A DNA stretch of 64,000 nucleotides from Amycolatopsis viridis (GCF_011758765.1 NZ_JAANOU010000001.1:3348001-3412000); one strand, 5' to 3'; shown: positions 24,186 through 32,646, counted from the first letter of the stretch. Numbers and translations are program-made. The notes: a model not told the origin generated them from the sequence alone.

Positions 24186-25022
24186 TCAGGCGCGGCGGAT
24201 GACGATGTCCCCGGCCGACGTCCGCGCCCGGATCTCCGCCGTCTCGACGCCGGCACGCGGTCCGTCTGAGGCAGTGAGGAGGTTCTCCACCCGGCCGTTG
24301 CGGGTGCTGACGTCGACCCGCGCCGACGTGCCTTCGCGGACGCCGAACTCGACGTCGCCGCCACCGGTTTCGAGCACCACCGGGCCGCGGCGCACCTCCC
24401 CGACCCGGATCGTCCCGTGGCCGGTCTTCGCTTCCACGGCAGCCTCGGCGTGGTCGACGATGATCGTCCCCTTCGCCCCGTGCACCCGCACCCCCGCGCC
24501 TGCCCGGCCGATCCAGGTGTCGCCACCGGCATTGCGGACGACCACCGGACCGTGCACTTCGCCGAGCCGCACGGTGCCGGACCCGACGGTGATCTCGGCC
24601 CGGCCATCGGCACACTCGGCACTGACATCGGCCCGGCCGACTTCGACCAGCAGCGATCCGGTGGCATCGAGCTGGACGTCACCGGTCGCGGTCTTGAACC
24701 GGCACTCGCCGAGCCGGCCCGTGCTGCGGAACGCCGCCGAGGCCGCGTTGCCGCGGACGTCCGAACCGAGGGGAAGAGCGACCCGCACGTCGAGCGCACC
24801 GCCGTGCGCGAACAACCCGGGCTTCGCCGCCTTGACCACGAGCCGGCCGCGGTCGTACTCGACGCGGGCCTGCTCGGCCGCCCGGATGTCGGCCTCGCTG
24901 TCCGGGTCACCCGGCCGGACTTCGACCACCGTGTCCACCCGGTCGCTGGCGACGAACCTCGCCTCGCCCGCCAGGAGATCGACCGCGACGGTGATCGGCT
25001 CGGGCGTGTCGAAGGCGGGCAT
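24186..25022 (-). CDS. DUF4097-type beta-repeat protein
   Basis: 278-residue protein built almost wholly of short beta strands with recurring V-x-V and G-D/G-x-x-x-x patterns (for example GDVQLDATGSLLVEV, GTVRLGEVHGPVVV, GTIRVGEVRRGPVVLETGGGDVEF). This is characteristic of DUF4097 putative adhesin-like right-handed beta folds. It has no signal peptide or membrane segment. The function of the family is not established. It follows the ribbon-helix-helix gene by 47 bp with a GGAGGAG site before its ATG, so the two form an operon, a pairing often seen in actinobacteria. Confidence 0.78.
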   Translation of the reverse strand: MPAFDTPEPITVAVDLLAGEARFVASDRVDTVVEVRPGDPDSEADIRAAEQARVEYDRGRLVVKAAKPGLFAHGGALDVRVALPLGSDVRGNAASAAFRSTGRLGECRFKTATGDVQLDATGSLLVEVGRADVSAECADGRAEITVGSGTVRLGEVHGPVVVRNAGGDTWIGRAGAGVRVHGAKGTIIVDHAEAAVEAKTGHGTIRVGEVRRGPVVLETGGGDVEFGVREGTSARVDVSTRNGRVENLLTASDGPRAGVETAEIRARTSAGDIVIRRA

Positions 25023-25069
25023 TCGTGGTTCTCCTCCGGGTGCTGGTCGTGGGGTCGTGAGCGGTCGCG

Positions 25070-25594
25070 CTAGTGGACCCAGCCGGAGAAGCGCTGTCCG
25101 GCTCGGGAAGCACGGCGTTCGGGTGCGCGCGCACCTGACTGGAGCGTGGCCGAGACGGCCCGGACCAGCCACGCGTTGACCGAAAGCCCTTCCCGTGCGG
25201 CGGCCTCTTCGATCCGGGTCTTGAGCTGCTCCGGCGGGCGGAAGTTGATCCGCGCCGTGGCGCCGTCCTCGGCGCTCGCCGGGGCGGGCGCGGCGGTGCC
25301 GCTGCCCGGCTCGCCGGAGCCGCGCTCCCCGGCGTCCTCGAGGGAGGTCTCGGGCGGCAGGGTGACCACGAAGCTCGGGTCCAGCCCCCGCAGGCGCAGG
25401 TCCACCGAGCCCGGCGCGACGTCACGGGTGATTTCGTCCGCCGCGGCCGAGAGGATGTTGAGGAACGTTAGCCGGGCTGCGGACTCGAGCGGCGCGATCA
25501 GACGCTCGGCGAGCGTGCGCACGTCCTCGCCCCCCGCCTCGGCCGCCACCACGAGCTCGTGACGGAGGTTGTCGACGTACGGCGTCAAGTCCAT
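25070..25594 (-). CDS. Ribbon-helix-helix (HicB/CopG-like) regulator
   Basis: 174-residue protein. The C-terminal part has a ribbon-helix-helix core: TARINFRPPEQLKTRIEEAA (beta strand and helix A) and GLSVNAWLVRAVSATL (helix B), the HicB antitoxin/CopG type. The N-terminal 70 residues are helical (VDNLRHELVVAAEAGGEDVRTLAERL) and may dimerise. No toxin gene adjoins it; the downstream gene is the DUF4097 protein. A TGGCGCCA palindrome covers the start codon, so autoregulation through this element, and control of the MFS promoter, are testable ideas. Confidence 0.72.
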   Translation of the reverse strand: MDLTPYVDNLRHELVVAAEAGGEDVRTLAERLIAPLESAARLTFLNILSAAADEITRDVAPGSVDLRLRGLDPSFVVTLPPETSLEDAGERGSGEPGSGTAAPAPASAEDGATARINFRPPEQLKTRIEEAAAREGLSVNAWLVRAVSATLQSGARAPERRASRAGQRFSGWVH

Positions 25595-25727
25595 GGCGCC
25601 ATGCTGGCACACCGGTGAGGGGGCGGCAATCAACGCGCCGCGCCGCCACGCATCGTCCCGCTGGTCGAAGGCGGTCCACCCCGCGCCGCGGTGGCGTCAC
25701 AAGGGGCAGCTCCGGGCGGGCTTAACC

Positions 25728-26090
25728 TCACCCGGGCTCCTGCGCACGGCGCCGTTTCTGCCAGGGCCAGCGCCCCTCGAGTTCGACTTCCAGGGAGAAA
25801 CTGAGGAAGGTGCGCACGGCGACGATCACCGCCAGCACCCCGACGCTGGTGTAGGTCGGGGAGATCGCGACGGTCCGGATGATGTCCCCGGCGACCAGGA
25901 ACTCCAGCCCGAGCAGGATCGCCCGTCCCAGGCCCTGCCGGTACCGGCGATAACTCCCGGTCAGTTCCTCTCGGGCGGCCAGCCGGCGCAGAAAGCCGGC
26001 CGAACCGATGACCGCACCCACGACCATGACCGCGACACCACTGGCATCGACCGCGGTGCCCACGGTCTCCATGACTTCGGTGAACTCCAT
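25728..26090 (-). CDS. DUF1622 membrane protein
   Basis: 120-residue integral membrane protein with three hydrophobic segments (about residues 16-34, 58-74 and 80-97). It carries the DUF1622 pattern RYRQGLGRAILLGLEFLVAGDIIRT. The C terminus is strongly basic (WQKRRRAQE) and probably cytoplasmic. The family's role is unknown. It is read leftward after the DUF421 gene, with a perfect 24-bp GC palindrome between them. Confidence 0.82.
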   Translation of the reverse strand: MEFTEVMETVGTAVDASGVAVMVVGAVIGSAGFLRRLAAREELTGSYRRYRQGLGRAILLGLEFLVAGDIIRTVAISPTYTSVGVLAVIVAVRTFLSFSLEVELEGRWPWQKRRRAQEPG

Positions 26091-26113
26091 GGTGGTCCTC
26101 GGTCGGGTGCTCA

Positions 26114-26137
26114 GCGCCGGGCCCGCGGGCCCGGCGC
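26114..26137. terminator. 24-bp perfect GC palindrome between DUF421 and DUF1622 genes
   Basis: Arms 26114-26125 and 26126-26137 are fully complementary with no spacer. It lies downstream of the DUF421 stop and just before the DUF1622 start. It could end DUF421 transcription or act as an operator. Confidence 0.5.
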
Positions 26138-26162
26138 CGGTGTCCTCAGTGGATGTGTTCGC

Positions 26163-26690
26163 TCACAGTTCCGGAAGCGTGGTGCGCGATGCGTGCGCCG
26201 GCTCGTCGTCGTGCACGACGGTCAACCCGCCCTTCGACTCGTAGATCACGTAGCGGATCCCGGCGAGGCTGTGCACACCCCGTTCGCGCAGTGCCTCGTA
26301 CAGGTCGCCCTCGGTCAGCTGCGCTGTCTTCAGCTGCCGGTGGTCCACGGCGCCGTCCACGACGAGGACCCGCGCCGGGTGGTCGAGCAGGCGCGCCACC
26401 CGCGGGACGAACCGCACCCGGGAAATGATGATGTGCGCCACCAGCAGGGTCACCAGGGCGACAGCACCCATCAGGAACGACGTGTCGGCGGCGGTCGCGC
26501 TCCGCCCGACGATGGCGCCCGTCGCGATGATCACGACGAGGTCGAAGATGCGCAACTCGGCGAGGGCCCGGCGCGGGGCGAGCCGCAGACCGGCCAGCGC
26601 CGTCAACGACAGCATGAGGGTCTTCACGCACACCGCGGGGAGCTCGCCCGTGTGTCCGATCAACCAGTCCGTGTCACTCGTCGCCACCAC
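26163..26690 (-). CDS. DUF421/YetF-like membrane protein
   Basis: 175-residue protein: three hydrophobic segments near the N terminus (VCVKTLMLSLTALAGL, LRIFDLVVIIATGAIVG, MGAVALVTLLVAHIII), then the cytoplasmic YetF-type domain with PARVLVVDGAVDHRQLKTAQLTEGDL. The RIFDLVVIIATGAIVG motif is diagnostic for DUF421. Function in the family is not settled, with links to spore coat and stress. The GTG at 26690 is preferred, with AAGGGGA ahead; a second GTG follows it directly. Confidence 0.78.
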   Translation of the reverse strand: MVATSDTDWLIGHTGELPAVCVKTLMLSLTALAGLRLAPRRALAELRIFDLVVIIATGAIVGRSATAADTSFLMGAVALVTLLVAHIIISRVRFVPRVARLLDHPARVLVVDGAVDHRQLKTAQLTEGDLYEALRERGVHSLAGIRYVIYESKGGLTVVHDDEPAHASRTTLPEL

Positions 26691-26828
26691 CCCGTTCCCC
26701 TTCCCCGGCCGCCGGAGCCCCCACCGGCTACCCGCACGGACCGCCCTTACGCACCTCCCTACCGGGCGCTCGAGCACCGTCGTGCTGGGGAATGTGGCGC
26801 GCGGACGCTGCCGACCGCGATGAGCCCG

Positions 26829-27284
26829 TCACTGCCGGGCGGCCGCGATGCTGAGGATGTCCTTGTTGCCGTCGGCCCAGGTCGCGGTCATCACCACCTC
26901 GTTGATGAGCCAGTGGCCATCCACCCTGGCCAGCCCGAAGCGGTAGGTGCCGCCGAGGGTCCAGCGAGGTGAGCCGAACGTGGTCGCCAGCAGGTGGGTG
27001 GCCTGGAACGCGGCGGTGAGCACCGCGGTGTCCCCGTCCACGGTCACCAGGTGGTTGCCGAGCAGGTGCTGGGTCGCGTCGAAGGCGCCGATCAGAGCCG
27101 ACCACTGGGCTTTGATCTCGTCCGGCGTCTGCGTCCAGGGCTCGCCGCCGTAGATGCTGGTGTAGTCGAGGGTGACCCGATCGGCGAACACCCCGGTGAA
27201 CCTGTCCCAGTCACGCATGTCGACCAGCCACATCATCCGGGTGCAGGTGTCGATGACGTCGGCGCGGTCCTGGGCGGTGCTCAT
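26829..27284 (-). CDS. SnoaL/NTF2-like protein
   Basis: 151-residue NTF2-like protein with the helix VIDTCTRMMWLVDMRDWDRF, HLLGNHLVTVDG and the C-terminal strand LINEVVMTATWADGN. ATG at 27284 has GGAGGAGAG ahead. It lies 17 bp after a carboxymuconolactone-decarboxylase-family gene in a two-gene unit divergent from an XRE regulator. It is not obviously part of the steroid regulon, as no KstR2 site is seen here. A detoxification or catabolic role under the XRE regulator is an inference. Confidence 0.75.
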   Translation of the reverse strand: MSTAQDRADVIDTCTRMMWLVDMRDWDRFTGVFADRVTLDYTSIYGGEPWTQTPDEIKAQWSALIGAFDATQHLLGNHLVTVDGDTAVLTAAFQATHLLATTFGSPRWTLGGTYRFGLARVDGHWLINEVVMTATWADGNKDILSIAAARQ

Positions 27285-27301
27285 GGTCTCTCCTCCATTG
27301 A

Positions 27302-27691
27302 TCATTGCAGGGGCAACAGGTTGCGGTCGTCGAAGACGCGGCGGGCGATGGCCATGGCGGCGAACACGCGCGGGAACCCGGCGTACGGGATCGCCTGCAT
27401 GATCGCTTCGACCACGGCCCGTGGTGCGAGGCCGGCGGCGAGCGCGGAGCCGATGTGGGCCTCCAGCTGGGGTTCGACACCCCCGGTCGTGATCAGCGCG
27501 CCCAGGATGACCAGCTCGCGCTGGGCGGCGTCGAGACCTGGCCGGCTGTGGATGTCCCCGTAGGCGAATTCGACCGCGAGCCGGCTCAGGTCCGGGGCCA
27601 CGTCAGCGAGCGCGTCGTAGGCCCGTCGCCGCGGGCCGGCTCCACCGAGCTCCTGCTGGCGAGCCACCCCGCGCCGGAAGCGTTCGGTCAT
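27302..27691 (-). CDS. Carboxymuconolactone-decarboxylase-family protein
   Basis: 129-residue CMD/AhpD-like all-helical protein with the pattern LDAAQRELVILGALITTGG ... QLEAHIGSALAAGLAPRAVVEAIMQAIPYAG. It resembles gamma-carboxymuconolactone decarboxylase more than AhpD, since no CxxC peroxidase motif is visible. Decarboxylase, lactonase-associated or antioxidant functions are known in the family. It is the first gene of a unit with the NTF2-like gene. Its start faces the XRE-family regulator across about 118 bp. Confidence 0.8.
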   Translation of the reverse strand: MTERFRRGVARQQELGGAGPRRRAYDALADVAPDLSRLAVEFAYGDIHSRPGLDAAQRELVILGALITTGGVEPQLEAHIGSALAAGLAPRAVVEAIMQAIPYAGFPRVFAAMAIARRVFDDRNLLPLQ

Positions 27692-27809
27692 GAGCTCTCC
27701 TCTGTTGTTCGTTCGTGCAGGTCACAGCGTGCCGGTCGGACACGACGCGACCCAGATACCTGGTTGTACGGGTACTGGCAGGGCCAGGCTGGGCAGGCAT
27801 ACTGGTGGC

Positions 27810-28616
27810 GTGGCAGACGTCGGGTTGGGTGAGTTCCTCCAGTCGCGCCGCGCGCGGGTCACGCCGGAAAGCGTGGGGCTGCGCCCCGGGGGCCGGCGCC
27901 GCGTGCCTGGCCTGCGCCGGGAGGAGCTGGCACAGCTCGCCGGGATCAGCGTGGAGTACTACCAGCGGCTGGAGCAGGGGCGGGCCGGCCGTCCCTCGGA
28001 CGAGGTGCTCAACGCTCTCGCCGACACGCTCCGCCTGGACGCGGTGGAGCGCGAGCACCTGCGCGCCCTGGCCCGCCCGCCCCAGCGGGGCGCCCGCTCC
28101 CCGGAGTCGGTGCGGCCCGAACTGCGGCGCATGCTCGATCTGATCGACCTGGTGCCGGCGCTGGTGATCAACGACCGGTTCGACGTGCTGGCCGTCAACG
28201 GGCCGGCGGGCCGGCTGTTCGGCGAGAAGCAGAACCTCGCGCGCGAGCTGTTCCTGGACCCGGCCGCCCGGGACTTCTACGTGGAGTGGGACGAGGTGGC
28301 TGCGGCGACCGCGGCCCAGCTGCGACTGGTCGCCGGCCGGCATCCCGGCGATGCGGATCTCGCCCGGCTGGTGGCCGAGTTGTCCGAGCGGAGCACGGAG
28401 TTCCGGCGGCTCTGGAGCACCGGCGATGTGGAGCTGCGGGCGTTCGGGGCCAAGAGCTTCTTGCATCCCGACGCCGGGCTGCTGACCTTCCACTACGAGA
28501 ACTTCGAGCTGCCCGGCGACGCCCGGCAGCGGCTGATCACCTTCACCCCGGCGAAGGGCAGCACCACCGAGGCCGCGCTGCAGCTGTTGGGAACCGGCGC
28601 TGCCGCCACGCGCTGA
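27810..28616 (+). CDS. XRE-family regulator with MmyB-like ligand-binding domain
   Basis: 268-residue regulator. The N-terminal helix-turn-helix (RVPGLRREELAQLAGISVEYYQRLEQG) is followed by a PAS-like MmyB ligand domain from about residue 105: PALVINDRFDVLAVNGPAGRLF, then RLVAELSERSTEFRRLW and a closing beta region LTFHYENFEL. Such proteins usually repress a neighbouring enzyme gene and bind small lipophilic ligands. Divergence from the CMD/NTF2 pair fits this. GTG at 27810 lies just before the conserved VGLGEFLQSRR helix. Confidence 0.85.
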   Translation: MADVGLGEFLQSRRARVTPESVGLRPGGRRRVPGLRREELAQLAGISVEYYQRLEQGRAGRPSDEVLNALADTLRLDAVEREHLRALARPPQRGARSPESVRPELRRMLDLIDLVPALVINDRFDVLAVNGPAGRLFGEKQNLARELFLDPAARDFYVEWDEVAAATAAQLRLVAGRHPGDADLARLVAELSERSTEFRRLWSTGDVELRAFGAKSFLHPDAGLLTFHYENFELPGDARQRLITFTPAKGSTTEAALQLLGTGAAATR

Positions 28617-28822
28617 GGTCCTGGTTCGGGCCGGGCCGGCGGTGGCCGCGCACCGGAAGGCCGCGTGCCGTCGTCAGGACCCGGTGCTCGGCCGGTGCGC
28701 GGACAGCAGCGCCTCGGCCGCTGCCCGCGCGTCGGCACCCGCAGCGCGGTCATCCTCACCGCGGCGGACAGGGCGCCGCACGATTCCGGCGAGGGTTCGC
28801 TCGTCTGAGGCGCCTCCGGCCG

Positions 28823-29644
28823 CTACGACTCGAGCTCGTCGAGTAGTTCCCGAGCGTCCACGTCGCCCCACACGGCGCCCCGTTCGAGCACCGCTCGCGC
28901 CTCGTCGACGCGATTCCGGCTCAGCAGAAAGCGTCCCAGGGCGTGACTCCAGCCGACTTCGTCGTCATCGAACGCGGCCCAGAATTCCCTCTCCGCGGCC
29001 TCGATGTCGCCACGGTGCTTCCACAGGAACCACCCGTACTTCTGATGGACCCGTGGCGCACCGAGTCGAACGCCGTCCCGGAACAACGCATCGGCCTTGG
29101 CGAGCTTGCCCAGGTTGGCGTACACGTCGCCGAGTGCCGGATAGACGCCCGGGTACCGCGGAGACAGGTACCGCTCGCCCACGTCCCTCGCCGCCGCCAG
29201 ATCGTTCAGATCCTCGACGTACAAGGCGATCAGGTTTCCGGGGGCCAGTTCGTCACCGAACTCCGCTGCCCGCCGGAAAATCGCGATGGCCTCGTCCAGA
29301 TTTCCCTCGTCGCACAGCAGGAGCCCGTAATCGTTGAGTGCTGACAGATCGCCGTGGTCCATTGCTTTTCGATAGGCTTCGTGCGCGGCCGGGTAATCGC
29401 CCAGCTCGGTGGCCAGGGAGCCGAGAACCGTGCACAGGTCCACCCGCCCCCGGCCGATGGCCGCCTTCAGCACGGCCAGCGCGTCGCGAGGCCGGGCACC
29501 ACCGAGCAGGGCATACGCGAGCTCGCGAGGCGCCGAAGGCTCTCCGGCGGCGACGGCCTCCCGGAGCACTTCGATCGCTTCCTCATGAAGGTCCTCGTCG
29601 CGCAGCTCGGTACCGCGTCGCGTCAGCGGCTCACCCTGGTGCAT
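28823..29644 (-). CDS. Tetratricopeptide-repeat protein
   Basis: 273-residue soluble protein made of about seven TPR/Sel1-like helical pairs (for example AEFGDELAPGNLIALYVEDLNDLAAA, GVYPALGDVYANLGKLAKADALFRDGV). It has no signal peptide, membrane segment or enzymatic domain. TPRs mediate protein binding, and standalone bacterial TPR proteins are often linked to toxin or regulatory partners. No such partner is evident next to it. The region upstream on the same strand has only a possible gene relic. Confidence 0.82.
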   Translation of the reverse strand: MHQGEPLTRRGTELRDEDLHEEAIEVLREAVAAGEPSAPRELAYALLGGARPRDALAVLKAAIGRGRVDLCTVLGSLATELGDYPAAHEAYRKAMDHGDLSALNDYGLLLCDEGNLDEAIAIFRRAAEFGDELAPGNLIALYVEDLNDLAAARDVGERYLSPRYPGVYPALGDVYANLGKLAKADALFRDGVRLGAPRVHQKYGWFLWKHRGDIEAAEREFWAAFDDDEVGWSHALGRFLLSRNRVDEARAVLERGAVWGDVDARELLDELES

Positions 29645-30101
29645 CGGTTGCGCGGTCCGTCACGCGATCATGGTACCGGTGCCGCACCTGCGCCCGGCCT
29701 CGCGATTCGCGCTCTCGAAACGCAGCCGCGCTCGCGCCGCGGCAGGCGCGCCGAGGCACCGGCCGGGTGTCAGACGTCGGCGACGGCGCGGAAGCCGAGG
29801 TTGCCGCTGGAGCAGTACAGGGTCTTCGCGGTCGAACCAGTCGGCGCGCCCCTTCCGCGAAGGCACTGTTGCCGGCCCGGTGACCGAACCGGTCCGCGGC
29901 CGGCGCCATCGCCCGGACGTGGTGGTCGCTGGTCACCGGGCCGGTTCGCACGCGCTACCGGCCCGGACGCATGCGCAGCACGGTCGGCCCAAGCCCCTCG
30001 TGGCGGGCACCGGCCCTTCGCGGCTTGCTCGCCTCGGCCGTCCGGCCGGTCACCGGCTCTTTTCGCGCTGGAAGAACGACCCGGGCCGCCTCGGCCGGAG
30101 G
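29645..30101. other. Intergenic region with possible relic of a formylglycine-generating-enzyme-like domain
   Basis: No intact gene in this stretch of about 457 bp. On the minus strand at about 29770-29845 one frame reads TLYCSSGNLGFRAVADV and stops. The GNLGFR ending is typical of the C terminus of FGE-sulfatase (SUMF1-like) domains. A different frame just upstream reads FGHRAGNSAFAEGAR, so any gene would be frame-broken and lacks the rest of the domain. The match is short and could be chance. Confidence 0.25.
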
Positions 30102-30517
30102 TCAGCCGGCGTCGGACCGGGCGTAGGCCGTGCACTCGCCCAGCGGTGCCCCGGCGCCGTCCAGCAGGCAGACCGACACGAATGCCGCGCCGCCGGGGAC
30201 GTCGGCGGTGAGGTCGATCCGGAAGGTGCCGATCCGGTCCCCGCACTGGGCACTGGTGCTGCGCTCGTCGAGCCGGCCACCGCCGGAGTTGTAGGCGACG
30301 GCGTACGCGCGGCGGCAGCCGCTGCTGCTGAGGGACCGCAGCGTGCCATCCAACCGCACGGACCGCGCATACCAGGTCATGGTGCCTTCGGCGTAGGTGG
30401 CTGTGTATTCCACCTTGAAGTGGTTGCTGGGATAGGCCGCAGCGGATGCCTGCGGCACGGCCAGCGCCAGCGCGGTCAGGACGACCGCGCACCCGGGGCC
30501 TTCGCACGCCTCGACAT
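30102..30517 (-). pseudogene. Small secreted protein with apparent single-base frameshift in its signal peptide
   Basis: A strong ribosome-binding site (GGGGAGG) precedes ATG at 30517, which starts MSRRAKAPG, a typical signal-peptide n-region, but that frame stops after 13 codons. The hydrophobic core and cleavage region, AVVLTALALAVPQASAAA, continue in another frame that runs to 30102. One extra base at the GGGG run (30495-30498) would join them. The mature part (about 110 residues) is beta-rich, with four Cys that could form two disulfides. It is either a sequencing error at a homopolymer or a recent inactivation. The protein family is not recognised. Confidence 0.6.
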
Positions 30518-30755
30518 GTGGTTCCTCCCCAGTCGGCCGGGGCCGCCCGCGCGGACCGGTTTTGCAGCTTCCCACGCCAATCAAGGTCAAGAATGAGAAC
30601 CGGTCATTTTCACTTGGACGGGCGCCGGGGACAGCAAGGTCATTTCGGTATTGATCGGCATTTGCGTCGCAGTGAACCGGCTCACCGCGGATACGGACGA
30701 CAGATCGCCATTTCCGGCGGCTATCCTGGGCGAGCAGCACTGAAGGAGATCACGG

Positions 30756-31106
30756 GTGAAGCTGAGCGACGACGAACAGCGGAAGCTGGGCGAGCTGGAA
30801 CGCGCATTGCAGGCAGAGGACCCGGGGCTCGATCGACGTCTCGCCCGGATGCAGCCGGACGGTCCCCCGTCGCTGCTGGCAGTGCTCGTGCTCGCAACCG
30901 GTGTCGCGCTCGCGGTGGCGCTGGTGACACTCGGCGACCTGCTCGCTGTCCCGGCGTGCCTGGTGGCCGGCCTGATACTCACCGGCACGGTTCCGGCACT
31001 GGCCGTCGTGTGGTGGGCCCGGCGCTACTACTGCCGGTACTGCGCGGGCAAATGGCCCGCACCCGCCCGCTCGTGCCCGCGGTGCGCCCGTCCTACGCCC
31101 GCATGA
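30756..31106 (+). CDS. DUF3040 membrane protein with C-terminal Cys pairs
   Basis: 116-residue protein opening with the DUF3040 motif KLSDDEQRKLGELERALQAEDP. Two hydrophobic segments follow at about residues 40-60 and 64-86. Unusually for the family, the C terminus has CRYCAGKWPAPARSCPRC, two CxxC motifs that look like a small zinc ribbon. GTG at 30756 has GAAGGAG ahead. The family is confined to actinobacteria and has no known function. A second DUF3040 protein lies at 31922-32290. Confidence 0.8.
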   Translation: MKLSDDEQRKLGELERALQAEDPGLDRRLARMQPDGPPSLLAVLVLATGVALAVALVTLGDLLAVPACLVAGLILTGTVPALAVVWWARRYYCRYCAGKWPAPARSCPRCARPTPA

Positions 31107-31213
31107 GCGACGGCATTGGCCGGGTGCGTTTCGCCGTACCGGACTAATCTGAGGTGTACGTCACACAAGGATGGCGTCGGCGTGTAGCCGGTTATCCGCG
31201 AAAAGGAGTTGTG

Positions 31214-31852
31214 ATGGTACATACGGAGAAGGGTTCGGTGGAAGCGCCGGTCACACCGCAGGTGGATCCTGGTGCGCACATCGCCGATCCGGCCCCGCTG
31301 GGCCTTGCCGCATTCGCGATGACGACCTTCGTGCTCAGTGTCTTCAACGCCAAATTGATCAGCAACACCGCACTGGAAGCCGTGGTGCTGCCGCTCGCCC
31401 TCTTCTACGGCGGGCTGGGCCAGTTCATGGCCGGCATGTGGGAGTTCCGCAAGGGCAACACCTTCGGCGCGTTGGCGTTCACCTCGTTCGGGGCGTTCTG
31501 GCTCTCTTTCGCCGCATATGTGAAGTTCGTCGAGCCCGGACTCGGGGCGAGCGCGGCGACCGCGACCGGGCTCTACCTGCTGGCGTGGACGATCTTCACC
31601 GCCTACATGACGGTGGCCGCGGCCCGGGTCAGCGGCGCGGTGCTGGCCGTCTTCGTGTTCCTGACGCTGACGTTCTTGTTCCTCACCATCGGGACGTGGG
31701 CAGCCTCGCCGAGCATGGGCAAGGTAGGCGGCTGGCTCGGCCTGGTCACGGCCGTACTGGCGTGGTACGCGTCCTTCGCCGCGGTCACGAACTTCACGTG
31801 GAAGCGGAGCGTGCTGCCGCTGTTCCCGCTGTCGTCGGCGCCGCACCGCTGA
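31214..31852 (+). CDS. Acetate/succinate-type transporter (GPR1/FUN34/YaaH family)
   Basis: 212-residue integral membrane protein with six hydrophobic segments. The family signature ADPAPLGLAAFAMTTFVLSVFNA stands at about residues 28-50, matching the NPAPLGL motif of SatP/YaaH except that Asp replaces Asn. It should carry acetate or succinate with protons. ATG at 31214 follows AAAAGGAG. It lies between two DUF3040 genes. Regulation is not visible. Confidence 0.85.
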   Translation: MVHTEKGSVEAPVTPQVDPGAHIADPAPLGLAAFAMTTFVLSVFNAKLISNTALEAVVLPLALFYGGLGQFMAGMWEFRKGNTFGALAFTSFGAFWLSFAAYVKFVEPGLGASAATATGLYLLAWTIFTAYMTVAAARVSGAVLAVFVFLTLTFLFLTIGTWAASPSMGKVGGWLGLVTAVLAWYASFAAVTNFTWKRSVLPLFPLSSAPHR

Positions 31853-31921
31853 CCTTACTAGGAAGTCCCGGCGCGCACTGTCCGCGCCGGCGTGCCCTTG
31901 CGCAGCGGTTGTGGAGCACTC

Positions 31922-32290
31922 ATGACCCTGTCGGATCAACAACGCCGCGAACTCGCCGAGATCGAGCGGGATCTGTGCACTGAGCCGACGTTGTCCACCT
32001 TGACCGAGCTCTTCGCCGGCTCACTGCACCACGTCTCGTCCTGGGCCGCCGAGCCTCGAACCCGTACCATCCGGGCCGGACGGCGGATCCGGCTCGTCAC
32101 ACCGGCCGCCGCGACAGCAGCCGTACTGGGAATCGCCGACGCGATCGTGGCGGGCCTGGCCGGCCTGACCACGCCGGTCTCGATCGGTGTCGTCGTGGCG
32201 GTCAGCGCGGTCGCGGTGCTCGTCGCGGATCTGCTGTGCCCGGACCGGTCCGCGGCCGCAAACCTGCCCGACCCGTTCCACCGGGGGTGA
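31922..32290 (+). CDS. DUF3040 membrane protein
   Basis: 122-residue protein with the DUF3040 opening TLSDQQRRELAEIERDLCTEPTL and two hydrophobic segments (about residues 61-78 and 82-103). Unlike the copy at 30756-31106 it lacks the Cys-rich tail. It is separated from the transporter gene by 69 bp and could be co-transcribed with it. It is followed by a clear hairpin. Function is unknown. Confidence 0.78.
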   Translation: MTLSDQQRRELAEIERDLCTEPTLSTLTELFAGSLHHVSSWAAEPRTRTIRAGRRIRLVTPAAATAAVLGIADAIVAGLAGLTTPVSIGVVVAVSAVAVLVADLLCPDRSAAANLPDPFHRG

Positions 32291-32320
32291 ACCGGCTCCA
32301 GACGTGCAACCGCGTGGCCC

Positions 32321-32351
32321 GTTCCTGTGGGCGAACGATGCCCACAGGAAC
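32321..32351. terminator. 12-bp perfect hairpin between DUF3040 and CDGSH genes
   Basis: Arms GTTCCTGTGGGC (32321-32332) and GCCCACAGGAAC (32340-32351) are fully complementary around a seven-base loop, between convergent genes. Confidence 0.8.
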
Positions 32352-32424
32352 AGCTCGCGCCACAAACCGGCCCGCGCCGCAGACCGGCCCGCCCAGTCCC
32401 GGTGAGCCCAGTCCCGCTGAGCCG

Positions 32425-32646
32425 CTACCCGGACCGCTCGGCGGCGGCGAACCCGTGGCGGGCATGAGCGCCGTCGCAGAACGGCTTGTTCGCCGATCTC
32501 CCGCAGCGGCACAGCAGCTTCGTGCGGCCGGGGCCGAGGTCGTAGACGTTGTTGTCGTGGTCGACCAGGCGGATCGGGCCCTTCACCTGGTACGGGCCAT
32601 TGTCCACCGTCTTGATCACAACCTCGGGGACGGGCTGACCGGTCAT
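32425..32646 (-). CDS. CDGSH iron-sulfur domain protein
   Basis: 73-residue protein with one CDGSH-type 2Fe-2S motif: CRCGRSANKPFCDGAH at about residues 46-61 (three Cys, one His ligand). This is the soluble single-domain bacterial type with no membrane anchor. It likely has an electron-transfer or iron-sulfur redox role. The start overlaps the stop of the heavy-metal chaperone gene by one base (TGATG), so the two are co-translated. Confidence 0.87.
   Translation of the reverse strand: MTGQPVPEVVIKTVDNGPYQVKGPIRLVDHDNNVYDLGPGRTKLLCRCGRSANKPFCDGAHARHGFAAAERSG

Noticed and set aside
23853-24269. 138-codon rightward frame upstream of the MFS gene
   Set aside because: It runs through the TGGCNCCA cluster and into the 3' end of the DUF4097 gene, has no ribosome-binding site and no recognisable protein pattern.
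25070-25594. Toxin-antitoxin module based on the HicB/CopG-like fold
   Set aside because: No HicA, ParE or other small toxin gene lies next to the ribbon-helix-helix gene; its partner is a DUF4097 protein.
29354-30596. Rightward frames between the TPR gene and the secreted-protein gene
   Set aside because: No motif, no ribosome-binding site and composition typical of shadow frames; the region is better read as non-coding with a possible relic on the other strand.
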